IMG/VR virus record: IMGVR_UViG_3300005825_000043
Span: 1 to 52,545 of that record
DNA length: 52,545 nucleotides
From: a virus
Strand: one strand, 5' to 3'
Shown here in pieces: positions 46,209 to 52,545 of this stretch. The position numbers and the translations under genes are program-made. The notes beneath the pieces were generated by a model. It was not told the origin of the DNA. It was given only the letters and a program-made list of their open reading frames with translations, and made no database searches. Within the stretch, counting starts at the first letter, position 1. Each line of letters opens with the position of its first letter.

Positions 46209-47051
46209 TTAAAAGTCGCTGCTGGAAGCCGGTGCCGGGCGATCTTCGTCGCCCATTGCCGCCGCTTCCTCGTCCTGGACCTTGTAGTTCTGCAGGGCTG
46301 TTTCGAGTTCCTTGGCCTGATTATACAGGGCCTCCGACGCGAAACCGTTGCCGTTGAACTGCCAGTTCTTGAAGTCCTGATTGACAGTGTTCTTGTCGGT
46401 GAAGGATTTCGCCTGGAACACGATGGCCTGCATCGGGCGACCGGCATTCTGGTGGAGCTGGATCTTGTCGTTCAGTCCCTTCTTCGCCTTCTTCACCGCC
46501 GATCGCGTGATCGAGAGGACAGCCGGACCGAATTCGAGATGATCTGGCAACAGCACCAGATATTCGTAAAACAGCGTAGCTGCTGGAGGCGAGTTTTCGT
46601 CGTCGGGGTCATAAGTCCCCCACTGATCGAGGCCAGACTTAATGACGTTCAGATCATCGATAGTCCACGTAACCAGATCCTTGCGGTCCTTCAACTTGAC
46701 CTGCCAAGATCCGAGCCGATCCCACGTCTTGAAGTCGTCGGCACGGGCGAGGATGCCCTGTCCGTCTTCGAGTGGTGCCACGAGCATAAACTTCTTCTTA
46801 CGCGAACACACGACGAAGTTCAATTCGTTGCCAAGTGGCACGTCGAAACCAGTGTGCCAAAACAGACCAGTCTTGGCATTGTCGAATGTCTCACATTCGG
46901 CACTCGTCCCCTGCAGCAGTTTTACGCGGGGAATTACGACGTCGGTGCTGTCGAAATTGTCGACGGAGTTCACCGACTTACCTTCCATCGCCGTCAGATA
47001 TGAGGGCTTGCTGTCCACTACAGCGACTTCATTTTCCTTCTTCGTAGCCAT
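46209..47051 (-). CDS. Putative single-stranded DNA binding protein, 280 aa
   Basis: ATG 47051 behind GGAGA. N terminus with Val/Asp-rich strand region (VVIPRVKLLQGTSAECETFD), beta-strands in the centre (NELNFVVCSRKKKFMLVAPL), a C-terminal helical part and an acidic tail ending EDRPAPASSSDF. A final aromatic after acidic residues is the hallmark of phage SSBs such as T7 gp2.5. Large, abundant-looking gene ahead of a hairpin in the replication operon. Assignment by architecture, not by a strong family match. Confidence 0.55.
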   Translation of the reverse strand: MATKKENEVAVVDSKPSYLTAMEGKSVNSVDNFDSTDVVIPRVKLLQGTSAECETFDNAKTGLFWHTGFDVPLGNELNFVVCSRKKKFMLVAPLEDGQGILARADDFKTWDRLGSWQVKLKDRKDLVTWTIDDLNVIKSGLDQWGTYDPDDENSPPAATLFYEYLVLLPDHLEFGPAVLSITRSAVKKAKKGLNDKIQLHQNAGRPMQAIVFQAKSFTDKNTVNQDFKNWQFNGNGFASEALYNQAKELETALQNYKVQDEEAAAMGDEDRPAPASSSDF

Positions 47052-47115
47052 TTCATCTATTCTCCAGTTGCTGTGTACCAACGCGTTTTACGGCCAGCGC
47101 CACGCCGATCACGGC

Positions 47116-47331
47116 CTAGGGATGGATGATCGTACGATCAACCTTTATCCCTGCCGTCATTACGATACGACGAGGTTTGTGATCCCAGTCGATCCACAAG
47201 CTGTAGGGCCTAGACATGTAAGGCCACAGCATATTCAGCCTGTCGAGAGTTTCTTTCATTTCCTCTAGGACTTCTTCAGCCGACATGCTGGCTGGGTTCT
47301 TGAGGAATAGCTCTGGTTGTTTCCTGAACAT
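47116..47331 (-). CDS. Hypothetical protein, 71 aa
   Basis: ATG 47331 follows GAGGTGAT and the stop of the previous gene. N-terminal half helical (MSAEEVLEEMKETLDRLNML), C-terminal half basic with beta strands (RPYSLWIDWDHKPRRIVMTA). No family recognised. Confidence 0.65.
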   Translation of the reverse strand: MFRKQPELFLKNPASMSAEEVLEEMKETLDRLNMLWPYMSRPYSLWIDWDHKPRRIVMTAGIKVDRTIIHP

Positions 47332-47332
47332 A

Positions 47333-47827
47333 TCACCTCGCTTTCGGCGTATATTTGGACGAACCAGTGGTGTAATATGAAGAGAACTTGAAGATGTCGT
47401 CGGGCGCGTCGCGGCCCTGCCCCAGCGTGTAATCCTTGAGGAAGGACGACAGCGTGCCAGCATTGACAGTCTCGGTGATGAGTTCACTGGCACCGTTGCT
47501 CCGCAGCCATTCGAACCCGCGCGATTTGTCGAGAATAGAAGCTGAATATTTGATGACAGGATAGAAGCTGCGACCAAGTTCAGGTATCCGAACTTGATCC
47601 ATGCCGAACTTGTCGATGACCGCTGGCACCAAGAATTTGTCGAATTTATCCTTAACGGCATAGAGTCGCTTACGCTGGTAGTCTAGCGCCTCGTATTCGT
47701 CTTTGATTTTTTGGAAGGCAGAACAGGTTTGGAAGACGTCGCCCTCTTTTTCAGTCACTTCGGCGAGGGCCTCGATTTCTGTGATTTTTTCGGATAGTCC
47801 CGAAACTAAATCCAACATTGTCGGCAT
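47333..47827 (-). CDS. Hypothetical phage protein, 164 aa
   Basis: N-terminal coiled coil (LSEKITEIEALAEVTEKEGD, QKIKDEYEALDYQRKRLYAV) followed by a compact C-terminal part (VRIPELGRSFYPVIKYSASI, then FEWLRSNGASELITETVNAG). This layout (short helical N terminus, then 'xxxFYPxxKxSxSxxDKxxxxxWLRxxGxxELI') occurs in conserved replication-region proteins of phages; the function is not known. Confidence 0.65.
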   Translation of the reverse strand: MPTMLDLVSGLSEKITEIEALAEVTEKEGDVFQTCSAFQKIKDEYEALDYQRKRLYAVKDKFDKFLVPAVIDKFGMDQVRIPELGRSFYPVIKYSASILDKSRGFEWLRSNGASELITETVNAGTLSSFLKDYTLGQGRDAPDDIFKFSSYYTTGSSKYTPKAR

Positions 47828-47864
47828 TTTTGTGTTCCTTTTTGTTTTGCTGTTCGGTAGTGGT

Positions 47865-47896
47865 GCCCCCGACCTACCACGTTGTAGGTCGGGGGC
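47865..47896. terminator. Strong GC hairpin between two replication-region genes
   Basis: A 13-bp perfect stem (GCCCCCGACCTAC and GTAGGTCGGGGGC) with a 6-nt loop, lying between genes 47936-48367 and 47333-47827. On the minus strand no U tract follows. Possible partial terminator or mRNA-processing/stability element. Confidence 0.6.
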
Positions 47897-47935
47897 TATC
47901 AGCGCTATCAGGAGACTAGGCCATTCGCGCCGATA

Positions 47936-48367
47936 TTATTCTGCTGCTTCCTTCTTGACCGCGCCGATCTTGACGCCGTCCATCGTTTCGATAGCCTCGG
48001 TGATGTCGCCGAGAAATTCCGCCGGAGCCTTGTGAATTTTCTTGTTGGTGTCGTAAAGCGCCAGGCGCTTTTTCGCCCGAGAACGAAGCATGTTGCCGAT
48101 GGTCATCCGGAGACGTCCAGGAGCATTAGGCCGATCAGCCTGCTTCCGGTAGGCGCTGCAGTTGATGTTGTTGGCTTCGGCGAGATTGAAGAGCTTTTCA
48201 AGGTTCAGGATCGGTTTGCCGACGGCTTTGCCTTCCTTGTCGGCGGCCTGATCGAATGCCTGCTCCGTGATGAACTCGCTGAGCCAGTCTTCCGCGCCCT
48301 TGTACTTGCCCTTATACTTGTCCGGGATGATGCTCTTGCTCTCGGTCTGTTCAGCAGTGTCGTTCAT
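47936..48367 (-). CDS. Hypothetical phage protein, 143 aa
   Basis: First gene behind its own promoter (48428-48456). Acidic N terminus, then YKGAEDWLSEFITEQAFDQA and INCSAYRKQADRPNAPGRLR then MTIGNMLRSRAKKR, a helix-rich basic segment. The phrase NAPGRLRMTIGNMLRxxAKKR is typical of a conserved phage family found in replication regions, probably DNA-associated; function unknown. Confidence 0.65.
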   Translation of the reverse strand: MNDTAEQTESKSIIPDKYKGKYKGAEDWLSEFITEQAFDQAADKEGKAVGKPILNLEKLFNLAEANNINCSAYRKQADRPNAPGRLRMTIGNMLRSRAKKRLALYDTNKKIHKAPAEFLGDITEAIETMDGVKIGAVKKEAAE

Positions 48368-48427
48368 TTTTATTCCCTTTTCTTCTGGTTGAATTGGAGG
48401 TCCGCGCCTCTCTGTCTCTACCCAACT

Positions 48428-48456
48428 ACTATACCACTGTCAGCACCCCGTGTCAA
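48428..48456 (-). promoter_or_regulatory. Internal promoter of the replication operon
   Basis: Minus strand TTGACA-17-TATAGT with TGG before the -10, placed just after the stop of gene 48460 and before 48367. It would give separate strong expression of the 48367-to-39351 genes, which include the SSB-like protein, polymerase and Z enzymes. Confidence 0.8.
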
Positions 48457-48459
48457 GTC

Positions 48460-48783
48460 CTACTTCCACATGCGAGACACTGATCCTTCGGTTCCTCCCA
48501 CGTACGGCAAACTTACAGACACTCCGTTCATATTCTTCAATATGATCCCCTTAATGTTACTACTACGACTACATTTATAGTCATCAATTTCTGTCATACT
48601 AGTGGTTGTTGGCTCCGGCGTAAGGGCTACTTTATCCCTAAGCCCTAGTTTGTGGATGCGAGTAGCTATCGAACCTCTGGACCTACCCGGGAGGAATACC
48701 TCCATGTGCCTACACGACATGTTTGCTTTTAACATATCGATCAATCGTGCATCCTCGTCTTGGGTCCAATAATAATACGTCAT
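48460..48783 (-). CDS. GcrA/Myb-SANT-like DNA-binding protein, 107 aa
   Basis: The N terminus YYWTQDEDARLIDMLKANMS then HMEVFLPGRSRGSIATRIHK then LGLRDK is a single SANT/GcrA-type three-helix motif (W..e....l......s......lpgrs..ai..ri..lgl). GcrA regulators occur in Alphaproteobacteria and their phages. The C-terminal half is low in structure (Thr/Ser-rich). It may regulate phage or host transcription, e.g. of the promoter just downstream. Fold by motif. Confidence 0.65.
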   Translation of the reverse strand: MTYYYWTQDEDARLIDMLKANMSCRHMEVFLPGRSRGSIATRIHKLGLRDKVALTPEPTTTSMTEIDDYKCSRSSNIKGIILKNMNGVSVSLPYVGGTEGSVSRMWK

Positions 48784-48784
48784 T

Positions 48785-49288
48785 TTATTCCTCCAGTTTA
48801 CGCATCACATCACTCAGGTATCTCTGGCATTGTTGAGGGTCATCAAACCTTAGAAACCTTACCCTTGGTCGCAGCGATTCTTCCCCCCACTGGTTCCTCA
48901 CAGTACCAAATCTAGTATGCGACGTAACCTCGGTAATCCTGCCCAAACACATTCTAAATACAGTACGAGTTATTTCGTAGCCGTACTCAGATTTCATGAA
49001 ATCTCGATGCATGGCGTCTAATGATACATATTTTTTCCAGGGTCCTTGCCCTTTATAGTCATAGCCTTCCTTGTAGTCAGCATAACTAGACAACTGACGC
49101 CCTGCGGCGCATCTTACCTGCCACCATGCCCCAATAGCTATTACTGCGCGACGGGTAATCGGGTCCACCAGTTCTTTCTTCGTCAGAACTTTACGAGAAA
49201 CAACTTTTACTTTTTTTCTTGACCCGCCAGCGCTAGTTATTCGCCAACTGCCCTGTCTAGTCCCTGATGGGACTTTATATCCAGACAT
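48785..49288 (-). CDS. Replication-region protein with WW/PWKxxVS domain, 167 aa (paralogue of 49237-49626)
   Basis: Start ATG 49288 (AAGGA nine bases upstream) lies 52 bp inside the preceding gene. After a basic N terminus come ITRRAVIAIGAWWQV, GPWKKYVSLDAMHRDFMKSE, TRTVFRMCLGRI and RVRFLRFDDPQQCQRYL. These line up in order with ITKRAFVEKWWDEV, PWKSIVSSEDLTEEFLAH, FMTIFNMVAGD and RLIKFKDYDQCL in the neighbour. Similar order is also seen in the C-terminal extension of the PrimPol/helicase. Likely a primase- or helicase-associated DNA-binding module. Confidence 0.6.
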   Translation of the reverse strand: MSGYKVPSGTRQGSWRITSAGGSRKKVKVVSRKVLTKKELVDPITRRAVIAIGAWWQVRCAAGRQLSSYADYKEGYDYKGQGPWKKYVSLDAMHRDFMKSEYGYEITRTVFRMCLGRITEVTSHTRFGTVRNQWGEESLRPRVRFLRFDDPQQCQRYLSDVMRKLEE

Positions 49289-49626
49289 TGATCATAGTCC
49301 TTAAACTTAATTAGTCTTTTTTTCTGGCCGTTTATTCGCCGCACAACGTAAGTTATACAGTCTCCAGCGACCATATTAAATATCGTCATGAACCCTACTT
49401 TGTTCATGTCATTAAACAAACCGGCTGGATATTTAGATCTGGCGTGAGCCAAAAACTCTTCGGTTAGATCCTCCGATGACACTATGGATTTCCACGGTAC
49501 ACCGGGCCACTCGCCGCCATACACCTGTAGATTTGGCCGCGTGTACCGAAACTGCTGCCTGTGTTTCAATACTTCGTCCCACCACTTCTCTACGAATGCC
49601 CTCTTAGTTATCCTTGTTCTAGACAT
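49237..49626 (-). CDS. Replication-region protein with WW/PWKxxVS domain, 129 aa
   Basis: ATG follows directly on the stop of the PrimPol/helicase gene. SRTRITKRAFVEKWWDEVLK, VPWKSIVSSEDLTEEFLAHA, GFMTIFNMVAGDCITYVV, RLIKFKDYDQCL. Paralogue of 48785-49288 and probably derived from the C-terminal domain of the adjacent helicase, which has NWYDATKEGMNKHIDRDGWP then YVSMTALVKDYTRHV in the same order. Function unknown. Confidence 0.6.
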   Translation of the reverse strand: MSRTRITKRAFVEKWWDEVLKHRQQFRYTRPNLQVYGGEWPGVPWKSIVSSEDLTEEFLAHARSKYPAGLFNDMNKVGFMTIFNMVAGDCITYVVRRINGQKKRLIKFKDYDQCLDIKSHQGLDRAVGE

Positions 49627-52032
49627 CTAGAAATCCTCACTACTGTAGTCGTTATCAATCCGGGTTTCTTCACCCATTGAAATCACTGACATCATATTTA
49701 CACCAAATTTTTTATTTATGTATGCCAGCAACATACCCAAATCAGGCATTCTGTATAGCCTGACGCGTTTTATTATTTTCGAGTTCTTCCTGTCGTCGTA
49801 AGAATTCACTGTAATTCTTATAACATCATTTAATGACATGCCACGTACTATAAATGAATTTATAATCTGGTACTCATTCAACATATCGGCATTTTTTAAG
49901 TTATTAAGTCTGACGTGTCTGGTGTAATCCTTTACTAACGCTGTCATGCTTACATAGTCTGGCCACCCATCACGATCTATGTGTTTATTCATTCCCTCTT
50001 TTGTAGCATCGTACCAATTGTCGTGACATTCCTCTGCTATCGGGTGTTCTCTGGATACCATCGCCGCCAGCCACGCATCGAACGGGTCCCAACTACGTTG
50101 CACCATTTCAGTCTTAGCCGCAGTCATCAAGGGCGATCGAATAAGCCCTCTGTCGTACTTTAAATCTAGTAACCAACGGTGAATTTTAGACAGGTTTTCT
50201 GTGGTAAGCCACTCTAAGAATGGTATCCAATATTCTTTTTGTTTCACAGCGCCACATTTATAAGGTGGCACCTTTATCACAGTATATCTTCTGTCCTCCA
50301 TGCCGTCTCGAATGTTCATAGCGTCTTCGGTGTCATTAGATGTAAAACAAAACCTAGAGTGATTTGGCTTGAAATAGGAATCTATACCCTTCGGTTCCAC
50401 TCGACGCTCCGGATCTGTAATAAGTGCTTTTAGCTTGTTAGCTATTCCGCGTTGGCGATTGTTAGTAGCTTCATCACATTGTGTAAAAATCTTGTTATCA
50501 AATGCTACGTTGAAATCCTTCGTTATTGACTCCACGTTATTGGTGGTTGCGGCGTGCTGGGCACCGATGATTTTATTTATAATCTGATGCCCTAAGAATG
50601 ACTTACCGGCTCCCTGTTGCCCTACCAGAACCAGAGCGGTGCCACATTTATCTCCCGGATGCTGGAATATGTCAGCAATCCAAGCAATAACCCAATCGTA
50701 TTTTTCTTCGTCTCCATCACAGATAACATTTTTTACATAATCAAGGAATTTATAAATATCATCATCAGATACTGCCCCTTCCCATGGGGCGATTGTGCAC
50801 CCGCACCACTGATTTACTTTTATCCCTTCGCGTGTGTTCACTAGGGGATCTTGTCCCGGTTCGAATGTTATGCCCGCTATTCTGAGAGTGGATGGCATGT
50901 GAAACAGTAGATCGGCCAATAAGCGTTTTTTGCCGCCGACCGAAACGAACCGATGGCCATAGCTATTTATAAACGACTGACGAGACATAAATGGGCGAAC
51001 AGCACCAGCTCCTGCCGCATCCATATCAACAACAACACCGGGACCCTGCCATATAGAAAATCGAGTAGTGAATTCCTCAATAGCGGCAATATCTTGGCTG
51101 TCAGTAAGCAATATATAAAGTTTTCTAAGTACACTATCATCACCAGCTATCTTAGCAATGGTAGTGCCACCTGTAACCGGGACATCCCTTTCGGCTTTAT
51201 CCCATGTTCTTATAAATGTCTTAACTCTAGCCACTTTGTCTGATGGATCGTCTTCGGCTACCTCCATCAATACTTTTAAAAATAAAAGACTGTCGTCCCG
51301 ATCCATACAAAAAACGTTTTGTGCATTTTCCTCGTCTATTAGGCTTTTACCAATAGTGTAAGCTTTATGTAAAAATCCAGATAGGGCCATTACTAAATCA
51401 TTACGCACGCCCTCCATGAACAGGGGAGCTAGGATGGCTATAGCTCCACCTAGTCGGACGGCACGCAGCAGCACCTCCGGGGTAGTCACGGATACAGACG
51501 ATCGAGCGTCAGATATGTTGTGCCATTCATACGGCTCTCCCTCCGGATGGATGGAGCCGGGCAACATCGAATACTCTCCACGGGTTTGTGGTCCGCCTCT
51601 TAATTCTACTTTAGCTTCATCAATTTTCTTGATTGTGTTCAGGATGGGATAATCAGCTGGATCGAAACTTTCTAAACTCTTAAGCGAATATATACGGTGT
51701 GTCTTTGGTCTACTCGGTCTTCCCCATATATGGGAACACTGTGGAAGCAGACGATCCAGCGCCGCCATTAAGTAAGGGGCATCGGAGTCGATGTCGACAT
51801 CCACCAAATTCGAATGTAGGTGGACACCTAGGTTGTCGTCGGACACTGCTAATTCGTTTATCAGTTCATCCGATTGGTGCCTGTTATTCGTCTTTGGGTC
51901 CCAGCCCTTTGAAGGATTTTTTTGGCCCTTTGGAGCCTTAACTGCAAAACCCCCGCAATTTCTTAAAAGTTCTATCGATATTGCGCGCTGATAAGAGAGC
52001 ACACGGTTGTCTTGAGCCGGTTTGTCTGACAT
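49627..52032 (-). CDS. PrimPol (AEP) primase-polymerase fused to SF3/D5 helicase, 801 aa
   Basis: N-terminal primase-polymerase domain (residues about 15-190): GFAVKAPKGQKNPSKGW, NLGVHLHSNLVDVDIDSD (catalytic D-x-D at 78-82), KTHRIYSL and VELRGGPQTRGEYSMLPGS. C-terminal SF3/VirE-like helicase: Walker A VLVGQQGAGKSFLGHQ (about 468-483), Walker B IFTQCDEAT (515-523), sensor RFCFTSNDTED, arginine-rich MEDRRYTVIKVP. The last 130 residues form a DNA-binding extension. It primes and unwinds phage DNA. First gene of the replication operon behind the promoter at 52168. Confidence 0.9.
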   Translation of the reverse strand: MSDKPAQDNRVLSYQRAISIELLRNCGGFAVKAPKGQKNPSKGWDPKTNNRHQSDELINELAVSDDNLGVHLHSNLVDVDIDSDAPYLMAALDRLLPQCSHIWGRPSRPKTHRIYSLKSLESFDPADYPILNTIKKIDEAKVELRGGPQTRGEYSMLPGSIHPEGEPYEWHNISDARSSVSVTTPEVLLRAVRLGGAIAILAPLFMEGVRNDLVMALSGFLHKAYTIGKSLIDEENAQNVFCMDRDDSLLFLKVLMEVAEDDPSDKVARVKTFIRTWDKAERDVPVTGGTTIAKIAGDDSVLRKLYILLTDSQDIAAIEEFTTRFSIWQGPGVVVDMDAAGAGAVRPFMSRQSFINSYGHRFVSVGGKKRLLADLLFHMPSTLRIAGITFEPGQDPLVNTREGIKVNQWCGCTIAPWEGAVSDDDIYKFLDYVKNVICDGDEEKYDWVIAWIADIFQHPGDKCGTALVLVGQQGAGKSFLGHQIINKIIGAQHAATTNNVESITKDFNVAFDNKIFTQCDEATNNRQRGIANKLKALITDPERRVEPKGIDSYFKPNHSRFCFTSNDTEDAMNIRDGMEDRRYTVIKVPPYKCGAVKQKEYWIPFLEWLTTENLSKIHRWLLDLKYDRGLIRSPLMTAAKTEMVQRSWDPFDAWLAAMVSREHPIAEECHDNWYDATKEGMNKHIDRDGWPDYVSMTALVKDYTRHVRLNNLKNADMLNEYQIINSFIVRGMSLNDVIRITVNSYDDRKNSKIIKRVRLYRMPDLGMLLAYINKKFGVNMMSVISMGEETRIDNDYSSEDF

Positions 52033-52167
52033 AACTGTCCTATTCGCTGACGCGATTTTAAGTGGTTAATTTTAAAGTAGGAAGTTCTGTCGCCCGTTTA
52101 TTTTTTGATTGTTTTTGCACAAATAGTCTCCTGCGTGGCCTATTGCATAACCTTTGACTACAAATCT

Positions 52168-52196
52168 AGTATAGCATGCGGCACGCCCTCTGTCAA
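52168..52196 (-). promoter_or_regulatory. Promoter of the replication operon
   Basis: Minus strand TTGACA-17-TATACT, about 135 bp before the ATG at 52032. The long leader (52033-52167) has no gene; it is AT-rich with a T/A run near 52085-52110. Confidence 0.8.
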
Positions 52197-52235
52197 GTAT
52201 TATTTCCGCTTATCTACCAATCCTGGACGCGACTT

Positions 52236-52433
52236 TCATAGCGGCACGCCATCCTCGTCCCGTTCCACCGGCACCACGGCATAACCGGCGGCACGGAGGG
52301 CATCTAGAGCCGCTTGCGCCTGCCTCTTAGTGGCCTCTCTGTTGAATTGGAATGCCCTGCTATTGGTTCCGGCCACAAAACATTCAGGATTAGTTGCCCG
52401 CGCCATCACCTCGATAAGATGTTCGTCAGTCAT
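52236..52433 (-). CDS. Hypothetical protein, 65 aa
   Basis: Start ATG 52433 (AGGAG upstream) overlaps the stop of the partial gene before it. MTDEHLIEVMARATNPECFV, FQFNREATKRQAQAALDALR then AAGYAVVPVERD: this short alpha-rich pattern (helix, then A-A-L-x-A-L-x-A-A-G-Y-x-V-V-P) is common in small phage and Rhizobiales proteins of unknown function. The longer frame upstream has no ribosome site. Confidence 0.65.
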   Translation of the reverse strand: MTDEHLIEVMARATNPECFVAGTNSRAFQFNREATKRQAQAALDALRAAGYAVVPVERDEDGVPL

Positions 52434-52545
52434 CGGCGTTGCTCCTGATTGCATCCAAATATTCCTCCCAAGCTTTCGCATAAGGACAATACGACTGGTA
52501 ATCCTTGGCTTGCGGACATTCTTTCCATATACAATCACCATCGCG
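52426..52545 (-). CDS. Cys-containing hypothetical protein, C-terminal part (runs off the right edge)
   Basis: Thirty-nine codons from the window edge to a TGA at 52426 that overlaps the next ATG. The peptide reads GDCIWKECPQAKDYQSYCPY then AKAWEEYLDAIRSNADD; three closely spaced Cys may bind zinc. No start is visible within the window. Confidence 0.6.
   Translation of the reverse strand, partial: RDGDCIWKECPQAKDYQSYCPYAKAWEEYLDAIRSNADD

Noticed and set aside
1-52545. Window as a closed circle (joining both ends)
   Set aside because: Joining the ends gives the left partial gene only three more codons, and the right partial gene then has no start codon in its frame after the nearest stop, so the ends are probably not directly adjacent.
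1-52545. tRNA genes and an integrase/attachment site
   Set aside because: No cloverleaf with a T-arm GGTTCGA-like core plus CCA-end was found by eye, and no tyrosine or serine recombinase motif is present in any ORF. A scan with a dedicated tRNA tool could still find a diverged one.

Overview
The window is most of the genome of a tailed, siphovirus-like bacteriophage. Plus-strand genes from 10.8 to 39.4 kb encode a complete set of head, neck, tail and lysis proteins (terminase, portal, protease, capsid, tail terminator, tail tube, tape measure, lambda M/L/K/J-like tip, fibre, holin, endolysin, spanins). The genes from 39.4 kb to the right edge all lie on the minus strand and encode replication and nucleotide metabolism. 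No integrase, tRNA or CRISPR array was seen. The host is not certain. A cell-envelope cysteine protein (37639), the holin type, a GcrA/Myb-like DNA-binding protein and chromosomal-type parS-like sites together suggest an alphaproteobacterium, perhaps Rhizobiales; this is inference.

The main biological story is DNA base modification. A minus-strand operon carries a PurZ-type adenylosuccinate synthetase (P-loop QYGSTGKG, with Ser where PurA has its catalytic Asp), a MazG-like pyrophosphohydrolase (MazZ), an HD-domain dATP triphosphohydrolase (DatZ) and a family A DNA polymerase (DpoZ type). Together these are the known signature of a 2-aminoadenine (Z) genome, in which A is replaced completely. 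The operon also holds a PrimPol/SF3 helicase, an SSB-like protein, a VRR-type nuclease and a Snf2-type helicase.

Layout: 1-2.3 kb, minus-strand cassette with two HNH-type proteins and an Xre regulator. 2.3-3.5 kb, gene-free, with a long imperfect inverted repeat and iteron-like arrays. 3.5-9.4 kb, accessory region of very small genes organised by seven almost identical divergent sigma70-like promoter modules; the two -35 boxes are 47/48 or 58 bp apart and enclose GCAT/ATGC palindromes. Six of the promoter arms lack a protein gene and instead start transcripts that share a conserved GGTCC...GGACCCGGAGTCC 5' end, so they look like a family of small RNAs. Two loci of 21-bp iterons followed by GTTACCCGG-type repeats, five GTGTAATTACAC palindromes and four parS-like 16-mers are interspersed. 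9.4-10.7 kb, small minus-strand genes. 10.8-39.4 kb, late operon beginning with a NusG-like protein; it includes a 28-repeat LamG protein, an Acb2/Tad1-like small protein and a five-gene glycosyltransferase/methyltransferase cassette between head and tail genes. 39.4-52.5 kb, replication and Z metabolism.

The accessory region between 3.5 and 9.4 kb is the part least explained by known phage biology: repeated regulatory modules, a probable small-RNA family and parS-like sites, with no ParB gene in view.
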